From NCBI GenBank assembly GCA_047967505.1, contig CM106540.1: 64,000 bases of DNA. One strand, written 5' to 3'. This DNA comes from Dipteris shenzhenensis (lineage: Eukaryota > Polypodiophyta > Polypodiopsida > Gleicheniales). Positions 47,012-59,729 of this stretch are shown piece after piece. A program made the position numbers and the translations under genes. The notes beneath the pieces are model-generated. The model saw only the letters and a list, made by a program, of their open reading frames with translations. It did not search any database and had not been told where the DNA came from. Every line of letters begins with the position of its first letter. Position 1 is the first letter of the stretch.

Positions 47012-48402
47012 TCAAGTTTCAATTTGAAATCCTAGGATTATTGGCCACTTTTTAAAAGTATTTTATTTTCTTACAGGTCCATCTCCAAAAATAATCGATT
47101 CTACAAAAGGGCACAAATTTATGCAATGCAACTTTTTAAGTGAACTAGATACATATACTTAGGATTTCAAACTTGACTACACATGAATATCATCTTCAAA
47201 ACACATGCTAGATTATGAATTTTATTTTAAAGGTACATGAAAGATATTATTAGTTATATTATGACCAAGAAACCAAATGAAGTGTATGTGAAATATGTAC
47301 CAAAAGGGAAACCCATATGACAAATAGAAAACCAAATTATTTCAATATCTTAAAACATGTCCATATGTCGAAATTTATCTGAAAAACCAAATTTCGAAGT
47401 AAACATCAACACAATATATGCCTATCTTATCAATAGTGGTAACAATCTCTCCTTCTTGTACAATAGTTGAACGTATTCTAGTTTCCTCTCAATAGCTTCA
47501 TTCTCTAGCTCAACAAATTCACCAACCTCATCATGAAGGGAGGTTGAGTTTCTCATGATGATGCTTGCACCTGATCATTATTAACTACGACTTTTATGTG
47601 GCTAAGATAAAAGAATTAGGCTTGGAAGATCACATGCGACTCTCTAAGAGTAACTTGCAAGATCATAGGCGATTTCTATGTGGCTAAGATAAAAAATCAT
47701 ACTTGGAATATTGTAGGCGACTCTCTAAGAGAGGTGACCAGGGAAAAACTTTGCAAAAAAGAGAGGCAAATAGAGAAAAACTTGAAAGAAAGCTAATTTT
47801 GAACATGGTTTTGCATCTCACTTTTCGCCCAAAAAGTACCCTAAACTCTGCAAAAATTTGCAAATTATGACATAATTTTTATGATATCATTGAGCCACAT
47901 CATAAAGTTAACCCTAAATTCAATGACATCATCGAGTTGTAGCGAAGGTTATGACAAAACTCGATGATATCATCAAATTTTGGCATGATTGTGATACAAC
48001 ACGATAATAGCATCAAGTTTTGTCATAAGTTATGACCAAAATCGATGATATCATCGAATTTTGTGATAAATTATGATAGAATTCGATAACATCATCGAAT
48101 TTTTTCATAACAGATACAAAAATAATAAAACTGCCATAACTTTTGAACCAGTTTTTTGTTTCGGGAGCTTTCTAGCTCAAAATTTAGAGCACAAGTGGCT
48201 CTACAATTATTCTTTGGAACTTTATTCAAATTTGAAACTGAATGCATGCCAAATTTGGGTGCAAGGTAAGGGGGTCATTATCTACTACAAAATACCTTAT
48301 AGAAGGAAATTCCATTTAACCAACACACTTACCCTATAAACACCAAGCAATAATCCGAGCATAAATATAGCTATAATTTCCCATGTTCAAATCATATTAT
48401 GG
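47012..48402. other. Unit B-specific sequence with short tandem repeats
   Basis: No gene. At 47870-48130 a unit of roughly 35 bp (TCGATGATATCATCGAATTTTG...ATAA, with variants) recurs about eight times. TGGCTAAGATAAAA...GACTCTCTAAGAG is duplicated at 47595-47730. Confidence 0.6.
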
Positions 48403-51400
48403 CTCATTGTTATTTTGTTTCAACTTATGACATAACTTGATAACATCATCAACTTCTATCATGAGCTATGATTCATAATAGCATTAACTTTCCTTGTGAC
48501 CTATAGATACCAAGATGGAGATCAAATTTAAACTTCCACAAATAGATGAGGATGCAATATATGTTGCCATCATCAAGGAATTACACAATATGCACTTGAT
48601 GAGGAGACAAAAATATGTGGAGAGTATGATGGGTAGCTTCTTCTTTTATTTTGATATGATACAATGGCAATCATGTTAACTTTCTTCCTTGTGTGTACAT
48701 TAGTTTAATGGAGAATGTGCCCAATTTTATGTATTCATGCAAATCTAGCCAAATCAAGAATTCCATTTTTCTATTGTTTTTTTTTTAAACGTATGATAGG
48801 AAGCCATTTTTGTAGAAATGAGTAAAAATGGCATTTTTTTACAGTATGAAAAAGAGTATTCCATTTAGTTCTCGTTTCTATGAAATACTTCTCACTTCAT
48901 CTGCTATAGTGTTAAGTGTTATGGATGGGTTCACCTCTAAAAGTTTTAGTGTATCACATGCATTCAAAAGGACGATATTTTAATCGAACTTTTAGTGTAC
49001 CACATGTCTTTTAGTGGCCTCTCGGTTGCTCAGGCCCAAAATAATATCATGGGAATTAAAATTTCATGTTTTCAATGATTTGCCTACCTATCACTTCTAC
49101 TTTTTTAACAATATGTATGCCTTAATGGTGTCTTGAACATGATTTATTTAACGTATTCATAGATTGTAATTATGAAAATGCTAAAAAGTGACATCTTTTG
49201 ATATTTTTAAAATATTCTTGAAAGTTCTTTAAATCATTAATGAGAAAAATTTAACTAAAGTTTGAAAGGAAAGGTTTTCAAAAATATATAATTTTTCATT
49301 AACATGAAATAAAGTTAAACAATATAGGAAAAAATAGCCATTATATTATACTATTATATAAGTATCCCTTTAATAAAAGCATCCTTGACCAAATGGTACA
49401 TAACTACCAAGCTATTATGCATCGGTATGCTTTGACCATACCCTTATTGTACGACACTCATGAAGCTTCAAAAGACATTAAAATTAGAAAGGCTATTATC
49501 CTCTCAAAGTTTTGTAAGGGTAGTACAACACTTGTATGGTAGGGCATGCACATGCATGGTGCATAAGTGCTGAAAATTTGTGCATCGGTGTGCTTTTACC
49601 ATGCCTCTATGTGCGATGGTCATGCAATTTTATAAAGACCTTAAAAAATGTGTGACCTTATACTCCCAAATTTTTATAAGTATTGGAAATCACTTTTACA
49701 ATGGAACATCCATTGTATACATTTCCTCTTTTTTTATTGCATAGTGCATAACTACCAAAAGACCATACATGGGTATGCTATACCATACCAGTGTATGATG
49801 CTCACAAAACTTTGTGAAGACCTATAAACAGTAAGGCTCATAGACTTGCAAATTTTAGAAGGATGAGACATCTCTTGTGTGGTGAGCCGTGCACATTTTT
49901 CTCATTTTCGACCATGCATGGTGGGTAAGTGTCTAAAATCATACATCATTGTTCTTTTTTTTTGTGAGCAAAAAAAAAATAAAAATTAAGATAACCACAT
50001 TAAATTTTGATTACAATTGGTCCCACCAGTACATTTGAGAAACCAAAACAGAAAAAGCTCGGGGGGGTCACTATGTATAAACCCTCTATATCACGTGCGT
50101 TCAAGGCCTATATTTAAAGTCCCTTATCTGTAAAAATTTTCATTAATAAAATGTACCCCTTTCCTATACAAATCTGTAAATTTTTTCCAAAACTATTTTA
50201 AATAGTCCCTTATGTATATTTAATTCTGTAAATTTTAGAAATAAAAAAAATCCTTCTGTTGAACTCACGTGATAGGGTTACATATGATGAGTGACCCCCC
50301 CGAGAGAAAAAGGGAAAGAAAATGAAGATCATGCATCACCAGCTTTAGACTAAGGGTCTATTGATTTTGCTTTGAGGTCTCTGATCAATTCCTTGCCATC
50401 TCGATAGACAACACATTTGCCTTCCTTTCTAGCCGCCTTCACCTTTGCAAGCTCTAATCAGGCTTTTCTTTTTAGCTAAGTTTTTATGTGTTTCCTACAT
50501 TCCTACATTCCACACTGGATGTCCTTTCAACTTGCTAGACTGTCTAAGAATTTGTGTTCTTTCCTCTCTTGTTCTGAAAGTGAGAATTTTGTGATATCCT
50601 TCCTGTCCAATGTCAAAATCTACATCCCCACACTATCCAATTGCCAATGTCCATACATCATTATTCCATACATATTTCTACCCGATAGTCATGAGACTTT
50701 ATAAAGACCTTTATATGGGCAAGCAAATTATACTTGCATAATTTTATGGTGCATCACATTCACATTTCCTCATTTTTTCCCATGTCATGGTGTAGTAAGT
50801 ACCAAATAATTAGGCATCGGTACTCAATATTATACCTCTATGTTTCCAATAGTCATGAAATTTTATAAAGGACTTCAAATGAGTAATTCCATTATACTCA
50901 CAAAGTACTCCTTAAGTACCAAAAAATTAGGCATCGGTATGTCGATACCATACCTCTATGTGTCCAATAGTCATGAAATTTATAAATAACTTCAAACAAG
51001 TAATTCCATTATACTCACAAATTTTTATAAGGATCAAACATCACATGTATGGTGGGACATGCACATTTTCTCATTTCAAATAATGAATGGTGCATTACTA
51101 CCAAATAAATGTATTTTTCGTTTTCTCATTTTCAACAATGAATGGTGCATTTCAACAATGAATAGTGCATTACTACAAAACATTTATAGATGGCATGCTT
51201 ATGCTGATGCTTTGAGAGTGAGTTTGGATCATAGTGCACATCATATATGATGCAATTAGAATCATTAATTGTAAAACATGAGTAAAATTATTATGCAAAA
51301 CTTATACAAACTTCATTGTAAGGTCTATACAGGTTTGGTTCATGTGGGTGGGTTTCTTCTTGAAAATGATCTAGTATAATGCAACACTAAAGAGAATACA

Positions 51401-51559
51401 TTAAAAAGGAAACAATCGTATAATTTTCTTGGCACTTTATGTGGAAGCTTGTGGGGAATAGTCAAAGAAGAAATGGCATCCATTAGGAGATCCAAATGGA
51501 CTTGAATTTCATATATTACTTTGTGGGGCATGTCAATATAGTAAAGCATTGGTTTCATA
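48403..51559. other. Unit B non-coding sequence
   Basis: It parallels 10379-12600 of unit A apart from the MITE. It also contains the near-identical partner of 43594-45150. No gene seen. Confidence 0.6.
50058..50304. mobile_element. hAT-like MITE (247 bp)
   Basis: Ends CTCGGGGGGGTCACT and AGTGACCCCCCCGAG are perfect 15-bp inverted repeats, extended imperfectly to about 48 bp (both contain ATCACGTG.GTTCAA). AGAAAAAG flanks both sides (50050-50057 and 50305-50312). Unit A (11430) has the empty site. An 8-bp duplication and short TIR fit the hAT superfamily. Confidence 0.85.
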
Positions 51560-52200
51560 TCAGCCAAGAAAAATACATATCAAATATTCTTTAATCTTGA
51601 AAGATATAAATTGACAAACTTCAATGAATTTCATGTACATTAATGAAAATCATAGCTTAACTTAGTCTAATTCATAATTTGTTGTTGCCTTGACATTGGG
51701 TTTGCTTTTTAACTAGGTAAATGAAAAAAGAATTTCATGTTATCTCAAGGACACTAAAAATCATGGGCAACTGCAAGGTAGTAAGTTGTATCTCATAAGT
51801 TTTATAAGTCTATGTCGATGGGGGTTGATACAAAGAAATCGGTTTCTCCACCAATAAATGTTGCTTTTTGAGATCAACTACGTGTAACGAGTTGTATGTG
51901 GCAATATATAGCATTGAATTTGAATAAATAACATTATTTCTAGTTTGAGGTGAACTATTTAAGTTGTGAAGTTCTTAGTGTTATAAATGTGAATTAACAA
52001 GATACAACTACAATTCTTCATTGTGATAAAGAAGGAGATCTTGCATTGAGCAAATACTATCACTACATGAGCTCATCTCTTAAAGTCATGATTTGGATGG
52101 GATGTCATAGGGGATCACAGGTTGGGCTCACACCAACTAGTAACCATCCCAGCCTTGCCCAACCTTGTCCGCTAGCCTACAAAGTCTATAGTTGGTATCG
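51560..52200 (+). pseudogene. Degenerate Ty1/copia pol relic (unit B copy)
   Basis: Counterpart of 12600-13230: a KYISNIL-like patch, an HxxMKI connection, HCDKEGDLALSKYYHYMSS and a PTKSI-like end near 52180, all broken by stops. Confidence 0.5.
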
Positions 52201-52708
52201 AGGGATGAGTATTTCACGCCATTTGCTCGGACTATATCCAGGGCTCTGAATTTTTGGCGAGGAAAAATGCACTTCGTTTTTATGATTGGCTCATTAGAGA
52301 GCGCAAAGGGGATGGGAGGGGCTACAAGACAGACGGAGATGGTGGAGACTTTGCCCCGTGAGGTAGAGAAACATGAGCTGGAGATGTTTGCCATGTGGTA
52401 TCGATCAACTACCCGCTCGACTCATTGACTCTCCTCAAGACCTAGCTTCTGCAAGTCCGCCTGTAACCTAACAAGGATAAGAAGGTGATTGGTTATCTAT
52501 GAAAGGTATCCTTTATTAATGATAGATATGAAGATCTTACAAAGAAAGCTAAGGCATAAGTGCAAGCTGACATGCTCCTCACATAGATATGATGAGTGAA
52601 AAAACTACTATTTACAAGCTTAGATGGATATGATAAGTGAAAAACTAGTATTGACAAGCTTAAGTGCTGTGAACCGGGCCATAGTCTCCTTATGATAAAA
52701 GAGCATGG

Positions 52709-52936
52709 ACATGAGAGTACGTGGGCAGTCCAACGATGCATGCAAGCCACCTTACGTACTGCGCCAAGCCTCTCCTCACTTATAAATCTCCTCACTTAGT
52801 ACTCTCAGCTTTGATCCTGTACATGAGACGTGGGCAGTCCAACGATGCATGCAAGCCACGTTACGTACTGCGCCAACCCTCTCCTCTCTTATAAATCTCC
52901 TCACTTAGTACTCTCAGCTTTGATCCATACACAGCC
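52709..52936 (+). promoter_or_regulatory. Tandemly duplicated seed-type promoter
   Basis: A 112-bp module is present twice (52709-52820 and 52821-52932). Each has a (T)ACGTGGG or GACGTGGG core, GTCCAACGATGCATGCAAG with an RY motif (52739-52744; 52848-52853), a TTACGTACTGCGCCAA block and TATAAAT (52781-52787; 52890-52896), followed by ACTTAGTACTCTCAGCTTTG. The second TATA is about 40 bp before the ATG. The unit A gene has one module only. Confidence 0.8.
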
Positions 52937-53311
52937 ATGGCCAAGTTTCCTATTTCATTCCTCCTCCTCGCCGTTCTCTTGGTTGCTTCCACCACTTCCT
53001 CTTCGTGCGCTCGGCATCTGGATGAAGACGAGGACTATAGCCACCGCCTCCAACCCTGTGATAGCTTCATGAAGGGCCGCAGCGATCTCTACGAATCGAC
53101 CCCTTTCCAGCAGAAGCAGGAACGCCCCCCCCGACGCTGCTGTCAGGCCGTACAAACGATTGCAGAGGAGGATCGGTGCTACGCACTACAACAGGCTTAT
53201 GGTCGCCAATACATTTCTTGCCAACGTGACGTCCTGCAACAGCGGGACCAGGCCTCTCGGCTGCTCCAGGCATGCAACCTTCGGCCCAGAGATTGTCGCG
53301 GGCGCATCTAA
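52937..53311 (+). CDS. Secreted 2S-albumin-like cysteine-rich protein (124 aa)
   Basis: The intact copy. Residues 1-25 form a signal peptide (MAKF, a Leu/Val-rich core, SSSCA end), so the product enters the secretory pathway. An acidic propeptide-like stretch (HLDEDEDY) follows. The mature part has seven Cys at 41, 68-69, 81, 95, 113 and 120. It is rich in Gln and Arg and ends LLQACNLRPRDC, which matches the C-terminal helix and last two Cys of 2S albumins in the prolamin superfamily. CC is followed 11 residues later by a single Cys instead of the usual CxC, and one N-terminal Cys is missing, so disulfide pairing must differ. The likely role is seed storage or defence. No introns; AATAAA at 53383. 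It could instead be another prolamin-superfamily peptide. Confidence 0.7.
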   Translation: MAKFPISFLLLAVLLVASTTSSSCARHLDEDEDYSHRLQPCDSFMKGRSDLYESTPFQQKQERPPRRCCQAVQTIAEEDRCYALQQAYGRQYISCQRDVLQQRDQASRLLQACNLRPRDCRGRI

Positions 53312-54826
53312 ATCTAGACCTGGGAAATCTTTTCACTAGGTTGGAGACTGAGGATCTCCCGTAGATTAAGCATATTCCATCAAATAAATCGCCAGATGGA
53401 ATGAAGAATAAGACCGAAAGTTAGCTATTAGTGAATTCTAAGCTTCGAAGTTATAACACGATGGCTTTTTGTTTCTAAGTTTCTCGTGTTAAAATGCTGT
53501 CGGTGATATTGTTTGATTAACGTGTCGGTCATATTGTTTGATTAACGTGTTTTCTTGGGCTCGTTTGTATACACCCCATGTACTCTACGATGCCTTTTCT
53601 TTCAGCTCGCATGGATAATGAAGGACCTTAAAATATTTGCTCGCTTGTAGACACCCTATGCACTGTATAATGACTTTTTTATTTCAGCTAGCATCCTCAT
53701 TCAAGGCGTAATCTCATCCCTATCTCAAACCCATGATTTTCATCTCCCACAGTACAAGACTACGCTGTGTAATAACACTCGTAGCTCTTCCATGCATCCT
53801 TGATTTAAAGTGTTTCAATTCATAGGAAGTAGTCTTTTTTAAGCGTTCGAATTCATAGATTGTGATTTTCATTTTTCAATTCATGGAGTGAGGTATGATG
53901 CTCAAATGGATGCTATTGCATTTATCCTATTTTTCAATGTACTAAGTGCTAATTAGCCATACATTGTATGAATTAGTGCATTCTTACTTTAGAGGAGTTC
54001 TATATCTCAATCAAATAGAGGAATAAGGGTATATTTTATACATTGTATCAATTTAGGGCAACCCTTAATTCAAGGCAACTCTATCTCTCAATCAAATAGA
54101 ACAAAAATTGCTCTAATATGAAACTATTATACTTTTTGTCGAAGTCTTGAGCTCCTCTATACTATGTCAAATAGGAAAAACTCTAATAATGTGATTAATA
54201 GAATAAATATAACTCAAATATATGGAGTCCTATACTATGTCAAATAGGGAAAAAATAGCTCTAATAATGTGATTAGTAGAATAAACATAACTCTACTAAT
54301 AGAAGCTATGTTGTCATGTTTCCTTAGAGCTCCTTTAGTCAAATAGGAAAAAATTAGCTCTAATATGTGATTGGTAGAATAAATATAACTTTGCTACTTT
54401 ATATAAAATATAAGGAAAACTTTGCTTACAACTTTGGTGGTTGCACTTCAAATATTATGCAGTATAGCTTGAATGACAAACATCAGACAAACATAAAACT
54501 ATAGTGGTTGCACAAATAACTATAGTGGTTGCACAAATATTGTATTTTGAACGATAGAGAATATATAATGAATGGGTTTTTTCAAAAGTTTGCCAATTTA
54601 AAACTTTGCCCAAAAAATAGTATAGCTTGAATGACAAACATAATACTAATGTAGTGGTTGCACAATAATTGTATTTTGAATGATAGAGAATATATAATGA
54701 AGGAATGGGTTCTTTCAAAACTTTGCCAATTTAAAACTTTGCCAAAAATAAATAAAATAATGAGCTAACGAGCACAATTGCACAAGCATGCAAACAAATT
54801 GATTGCAAAAAAAGAAGCTATGAACT
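53312..54826. other. Downstream flank of the albumin-like gene
   Basis: It parallels 15450-16668 plus 24230-24604. The CACTA-1 empty site is at 54449-54460. A GTGTCGGTCATATTGTTTGATTAAC word is locally duplicated at 53500-53545. Confidence 0.7.
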
Positions 54827-57183
54827 CATGGGTTCTCGTCCATTCTTTCAATACTCTTATTGAAGAGAAGGAATATTTTACTTAAATCTAGAAGTCATTG
54901 CACAAATATTTTATATGTAGCTTCTTATTCTTGATTGAAAAAAGAGTGTATGAAAAGAATGGGCTATATTTGCATGAAAAGAATGCATCGTATCCACAAG
55001 ATAATATATGAAAGGAATGGGTTGTGTCCACAATTTTGCAAGCATAGTTCCTTCAATGGCTTCCAAATAGTGTTGAACAAATATTACATTTAGTAGGGCT
55101 TTCCAGTACTATTGCAAAATTATTATATGTACCTTTTTATTCTTGTTGCAAAATTATTATATGTATCTTTTTATTCTTGAAAGATACGATAAATATTATA
55201 GTAGAAGGGCTTCTTAGTACTCTTGCAATAGTAGAGGGGCTTCTTGCTACTCTTGCAAATGTAGCTTTTTATTCTAGAAAGATGCAACAAATATTATAGA
55301 AGGGCTTCTCAGAAGATACGAAAGAATGGGTTGAAATATTATATGCATCTTTTCATTCTTGAAAGATATGAAAAAATGGTCTACATAAAAAATTAGTTTC
55401 TTGCATTCTTTGGCATATGCCTCCTTTAAGGGTTGTGCAAAACTAGTTTCTTTCATTATTTGGCATATCCATCCTTATTCTGAAATGAGATGAAAGAAGA
55501 GGAGTGCACAATTAGTTTCTTGCATTCTTTGGCATATGCCTCCTTTAAGGGTTGTGCAAAACTAGTTTCTTTCATTATTTGGCAGATCCGTCCTTATTCT
55601 GAAATGAGATGAAAGAACGGGAGTGCACAAATTTTATATGTAGTTTCTTATTCCTAAATGAGAGAAAATAATGGGTTGTATTAAAATTCATGTTGCAAAA
55701 CTCATTGGTTTGCATGTGACTCCTTAAGGGCTTCTCAACCAAGGTTCATTCACTCTTAACATCCTCGAAGTTATGACTTTATTTCTATATATAGAGGGAA
55801 AAGTGGAGTACATGAATATATAATGGATATCCTCATATATAATAGCTTGAAAGCACATGAGATGAAAGAATGGGTTGTATTCAAAACTTTGGAAAGTTCA
55901 TGTTGCAAAATTCATTGCTTTGCATGTGACTCAAGGGCTTCTCAACCAAGTTTAATTCACTCTTAACATCCTCAAAGTTATGACTTTATTTCTATATATC
56001 AAGGGAAAAGTGGAGTACATGTCTAGATAATGGATATCCTCATATATAATAGCTTGAAAGCACCAATTTTAATTCACTCTTAACATCCTCAAAGTTATGA
56101 CTTTATTTCTATATATCAAGGGAAAAGTGGAGCACATGTCTAGATAATGGATATCCTCATATATAACAGCTTGAAAGCACTTGGCATAGCACCGCCAAGC
56201 ACATGGCAATACTAACATATTTTATAAAAATTACTCCACATCTTTAAAAATAATTGTGTAAATGAGTAGTTAGTAATTTGGTGTAACCCATTAAAAGAAC
56301 AATTATGGTCAACAATACTTTAGAAAAATGTTACATAAAAACTTTTAAAAAACAATACAGTTGAGGTGTAAGAATTTTGGTGTAACACCATTGAGCATAT
56401 GGTGATTAGGGGGGCAATTATGTACATGTTTTGTAAACATGACTTAACTCTACTCAGTATTATTAATAAGATGAACACTAAATGGTTTTGGCCATATATT
56501 TTGATGGGAAAACATTGAGTTCTTTGTTTTGCAAGGAAAGTGTTTGTATGTCCATTGGTATAGCCATCATAAAAGCATCATCATAGTCATAAAAAAAGCA
56601 TCGTTATTAGTATAAGCATCTTATCAACATCGATATATTACCATTGAGCAACAATACCAATAGCATAGGTATGGTCATCTATGTCGATGCTATATTTCCA
56701 ACAACAACAAAAATGTGGGGAAGAATGGGAGAAACAAGATCCACTATGCCTCATTATATATCTTTTATTACAAGATAATACAAAAATATATACAAGCCAT
56801 AAATTTCCGAAATTGCTTGAAACTTACTCATCATCTATTATTACAAAAGTTCCCTCCAAAGAGGACAGTACAAAAATAAATGAGAGGTAGAAAATGAAAA
56901 AATGTCTAATGGATGGCTAAATTTAAGCTAAATCACTACTCCTCATCTAGATCATCCTGATCTCCTTACTGACCTCCTCCCCGACCTCCTCCCTTGCCTC
57001 TTCCCGTGCCTTCAATCTTGTCTCATCTTCTCCCTTGCCTATATCCTTACTTGGTTTAGCCATGCCACACTAAGAGTTGCATGAAACAATGTAGAGAATA
57101 TAACTAAAGCTTGATTCTAAGAATGGAAATTTCAAACATGATTGAGAACAAGAGCGATCAGAGACTTACATGATGACTCGCCA
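54827..57183. other. AT-rich sequence with local tandem duplications
   Basis: No gene. Duplications: GGCATATGCCTCCTTTAAGG blocks (55410 and 55530); a 120-bp unit with GTTATGACTTTATTTCTATA and AAAAGTGGAG (about 55750, 55975 and 56095); TTATTATATGTA.CTTTTTATTC (55125-55175). Confidence 0.6.
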
Positions 57184-57554
57184 CTACATTCCAATTGACG
57201 AGTAGTCTAGTTCAACTCCTCAAAGAGAGAATTGGGTCCATGCTCATATGCATAATTATACTCCTCATCCGTAGAGTAAGCACTCAGTCATCCCTACAAA
57301 CTTATGAATCCAAATTAAAAACATTAGATCTCCATTAGATGAATTACTATCTACAAAATAATGTTTTCAAACAAAACTAAAAATTACAAAAGAAGTATGT
57401 AATAGCACACATATCTTTACCACCCATGCCTCCGTGCTTTTTGTGCCACCACTACTGAGGTGCGAAGAACCTCTATTCCGCATACATATACTTGTCACCT
57501 TCGTTGGTTGTCCCACATCTTTGGATTGTCTTGAATCTCTTGTTTTCCCCTCTT

Positions 57555-57991
57555 CTAGTTTAGCCTATTTACATGGGATGACCTCGGTCTACCCTCCCAT
57601 ATCGTGTTATGGATCTCTAATCTATGATGCTTTTGTGTATTGCCCATGCATTTAAGCATGTGGCAAGTATCAAACTCGTATTCTTTTGGATTTGGGTACT
57701 CCACCTTGAGCGTGTCTAGGATATTATATTTTTCCTTTCCGTCTTTCTTGCACCATTCGTCCATTATAATTGAGTCATATTTGATAAGCTACCTTGTGCT
57801 TTGTCAGTCTCACTGATTTTCTTGAAGTGATTGATATTATTGTGGAGATATTTAGTTAGTAGAATCCAAAAGTATTTGAATGCACTTGGTGTCCTAGATG
57901 GAGGGGTGGTTGTGTCAGTGGGAGTGGTGGAGGTCATGCAAGGGGTGGTGGTGGTAGTGGGAGGAGTGGAGGTGGAGTGAAGGGTGGCCAT
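57555..57991 (-). pseudogene. Unrecognised protein fragment
   Basis: Two minus-strand frames meet at about 57764. The first (57991-57764) starts MATLHSTS, has a Thr/Pro-rich N-terminus and then FKYFWILLTKYLHNNINHFKKISETDK. The second (57764-57555) reads DEWCKKDGKEKYNILDTLKVEYPNPKEYEFDTCHMLKCMG. The style suggests one protein broken by a frameshift. I do not recognise the family; a transposon-encoded protein is possible. Confidence 0.35.
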
Positions 57992-59125
57992 GGTAGGGGT
58001 GGCAATGGGTCCAGTGGTAGGCTATGTCTCAGCATATCTTCTTTGGTTGGAATGTACTCTCTCATCTACATCATCGATCTGGCCTAGACTGCAACATCCC
58101 CTATCACTGCCTATGATGAAATTGGTCCTTCCAACAAACAATGCCTCACTATGGAGAGGCAACCTCTCTCCACAAGGGAGAGGCAATCCTCCTCCACTAG
58201 GAAGAGGACTCAAAGAGGAGGCCTACTATATAAAGAGACCAAAGAGGCACAAGATGAGATCATGTGATACTGAAGAGCCCACTGTAAAGCCTCTAGCCTA
58301 TCTAGACTCTTGCTATCGACAATCTCCTTAACACTCATATAGGAGATGCATGAAGATAGCCATGAAGATATAGCTATTGCATTGGAAAGACACAAAAAAA
58401 CAAACAAAAACAAAACTAAATTAACAAAATTTGATAAACAACAAATTAACAAAGTTGAATAAACAAGAAAATTAAAAAAGCTAAATGCAGAAAAGAGAAA
58501 TGCAAAATGCAAAATGCAAGATGCAAAAGGAGAAGAGAAGAGCAAATACAGAAAAGAAGAGAATAGGTAGCTTAGTTATTCTCTCTCATCTTTGCTCAAA
58601 TTTTTCTTCCACATTCAAAAATCTCTCAGAGAAACTTCTGTCAAAGCTCTGTTCATCCCTCTTCTCTGCCATTCATTCTCTACTTATTTCACTCTCTCTT
58701 AGAAACCGAAGTTGCGACCTAAATCTGCTTGGAAGGAGTGAGAAAAATGGTGTTCTCTCATTTTCGGTTCTTTCCTCACCTTTTTGGAGTATAGAGAGTT
58801 ACCTTTTGAAGTTGCGATCAAAATCTGCTTGGAAGGAGTGAGAAAAGCGCATGTTCTATCATTTTCGGCTCTTTCTCTACCTTTTTGGAGTATATAGAGT
58901 CAGCTCCAGAAGAAGGAACACATACTTTTCAAGTAATGAAGTGATTTCATCTTGAATGTTTTGTTTATATAAGTAGATACATTTTTGTATCACACTTTGT
59001 CTATATGTTTGTTATGTAAGAGACAGGGAAGAGGGAGAGATTGAGGTAGATGATGTATAAAACTACAAGATAATTTTTGACATTTTTTTATTCACTGGTA
59101 TAGGAGAAATAGATAGAGGAAGGGA
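57992..59125. other. No gene; local duplication
   Basis: A 100-bp unit is tandemly duplicated at about 58705-58800 and 58810-58905 (GAAGTTGCGA..., CTGCTTGGAAGGAGTGAG, TCATTTTCGG, TTTTTGGAGTATA). Words of GCAAAATGCA are repeated at 58500. Confidence 0.55.
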
Positions 59126-59129
59126 AAGA

Positions 59130-59210
<81 letters not shown>
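59126..59210. repeat. (GA)n microsatellite
   Basis: More than 30 uninterrupted GA units. The minus-strand Ser/Leu ORF is an artefact. Confidence 0.95.
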
Positions 59211-59215
<5 letters not shown>

Positions 59216-59521
59216 TTCGAACTACTATGTTGTTTTCTATTTGAGGGGATGAGTGAGGGAGAGAGAGACATAAAAGAGAGGAAGAAAAAGAGATCCTAAT
59301 CAAAGAGTTTTGGGAGGGGGAGAGAGAGTGATATGATATTGATAATGTTTTCTTTGTTTGTGGAGAAACAGAGCAGGAAGAGAGCATATCATAACTAAGT
59401 ATTTGAAAAAAATTTGATGTTTGTTTGTGTGAGGGGTACCTTGGAAGACAAATTGAGAGAGAGAAGTATTCTATGTTTTTTATAATAATATTTTACTTGT
59501 TTTTGTGAGAGATTTAGTTAA

Positions 59522-59563
59522 AGGAGAGAGGGAAGGAGGGGGAGGGAGAGGGAGAGGGAGAGG

Positions 59564-59630
<67 letters not shown>
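59522..59630. repeat. GGGA-rich and (GA)n microsatellite
   Basis: GGGAGA units grade into about 30 GA units. Confidence 0.95.
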
Positions 59631-59632
<2 letters not shown>

Positions 59633-59729
59633 GCAAAGAAAGAGAAAGAGAGGGATAGAGAAAGAGAGAATAGAAGACATAAATTTAGAGGGTCTTTGGA
59701 AGTAGAAAGAGCTAATTTTAATCATATGG

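Larger units (their letters stand above)
40090..54826. repeat. Segmental duplication, unit B
   Basis: Direct-orientation counterpart of unit A. It is interrupted by CACTA-3 (40967-46263) and a MITE (50058-50304). It holds B-specific 47012-48402, where unit A has 8150-10378 instead. Homology ends near 54826, exactly where CACTA-2 starts in unit A. Confidence 0.85.
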
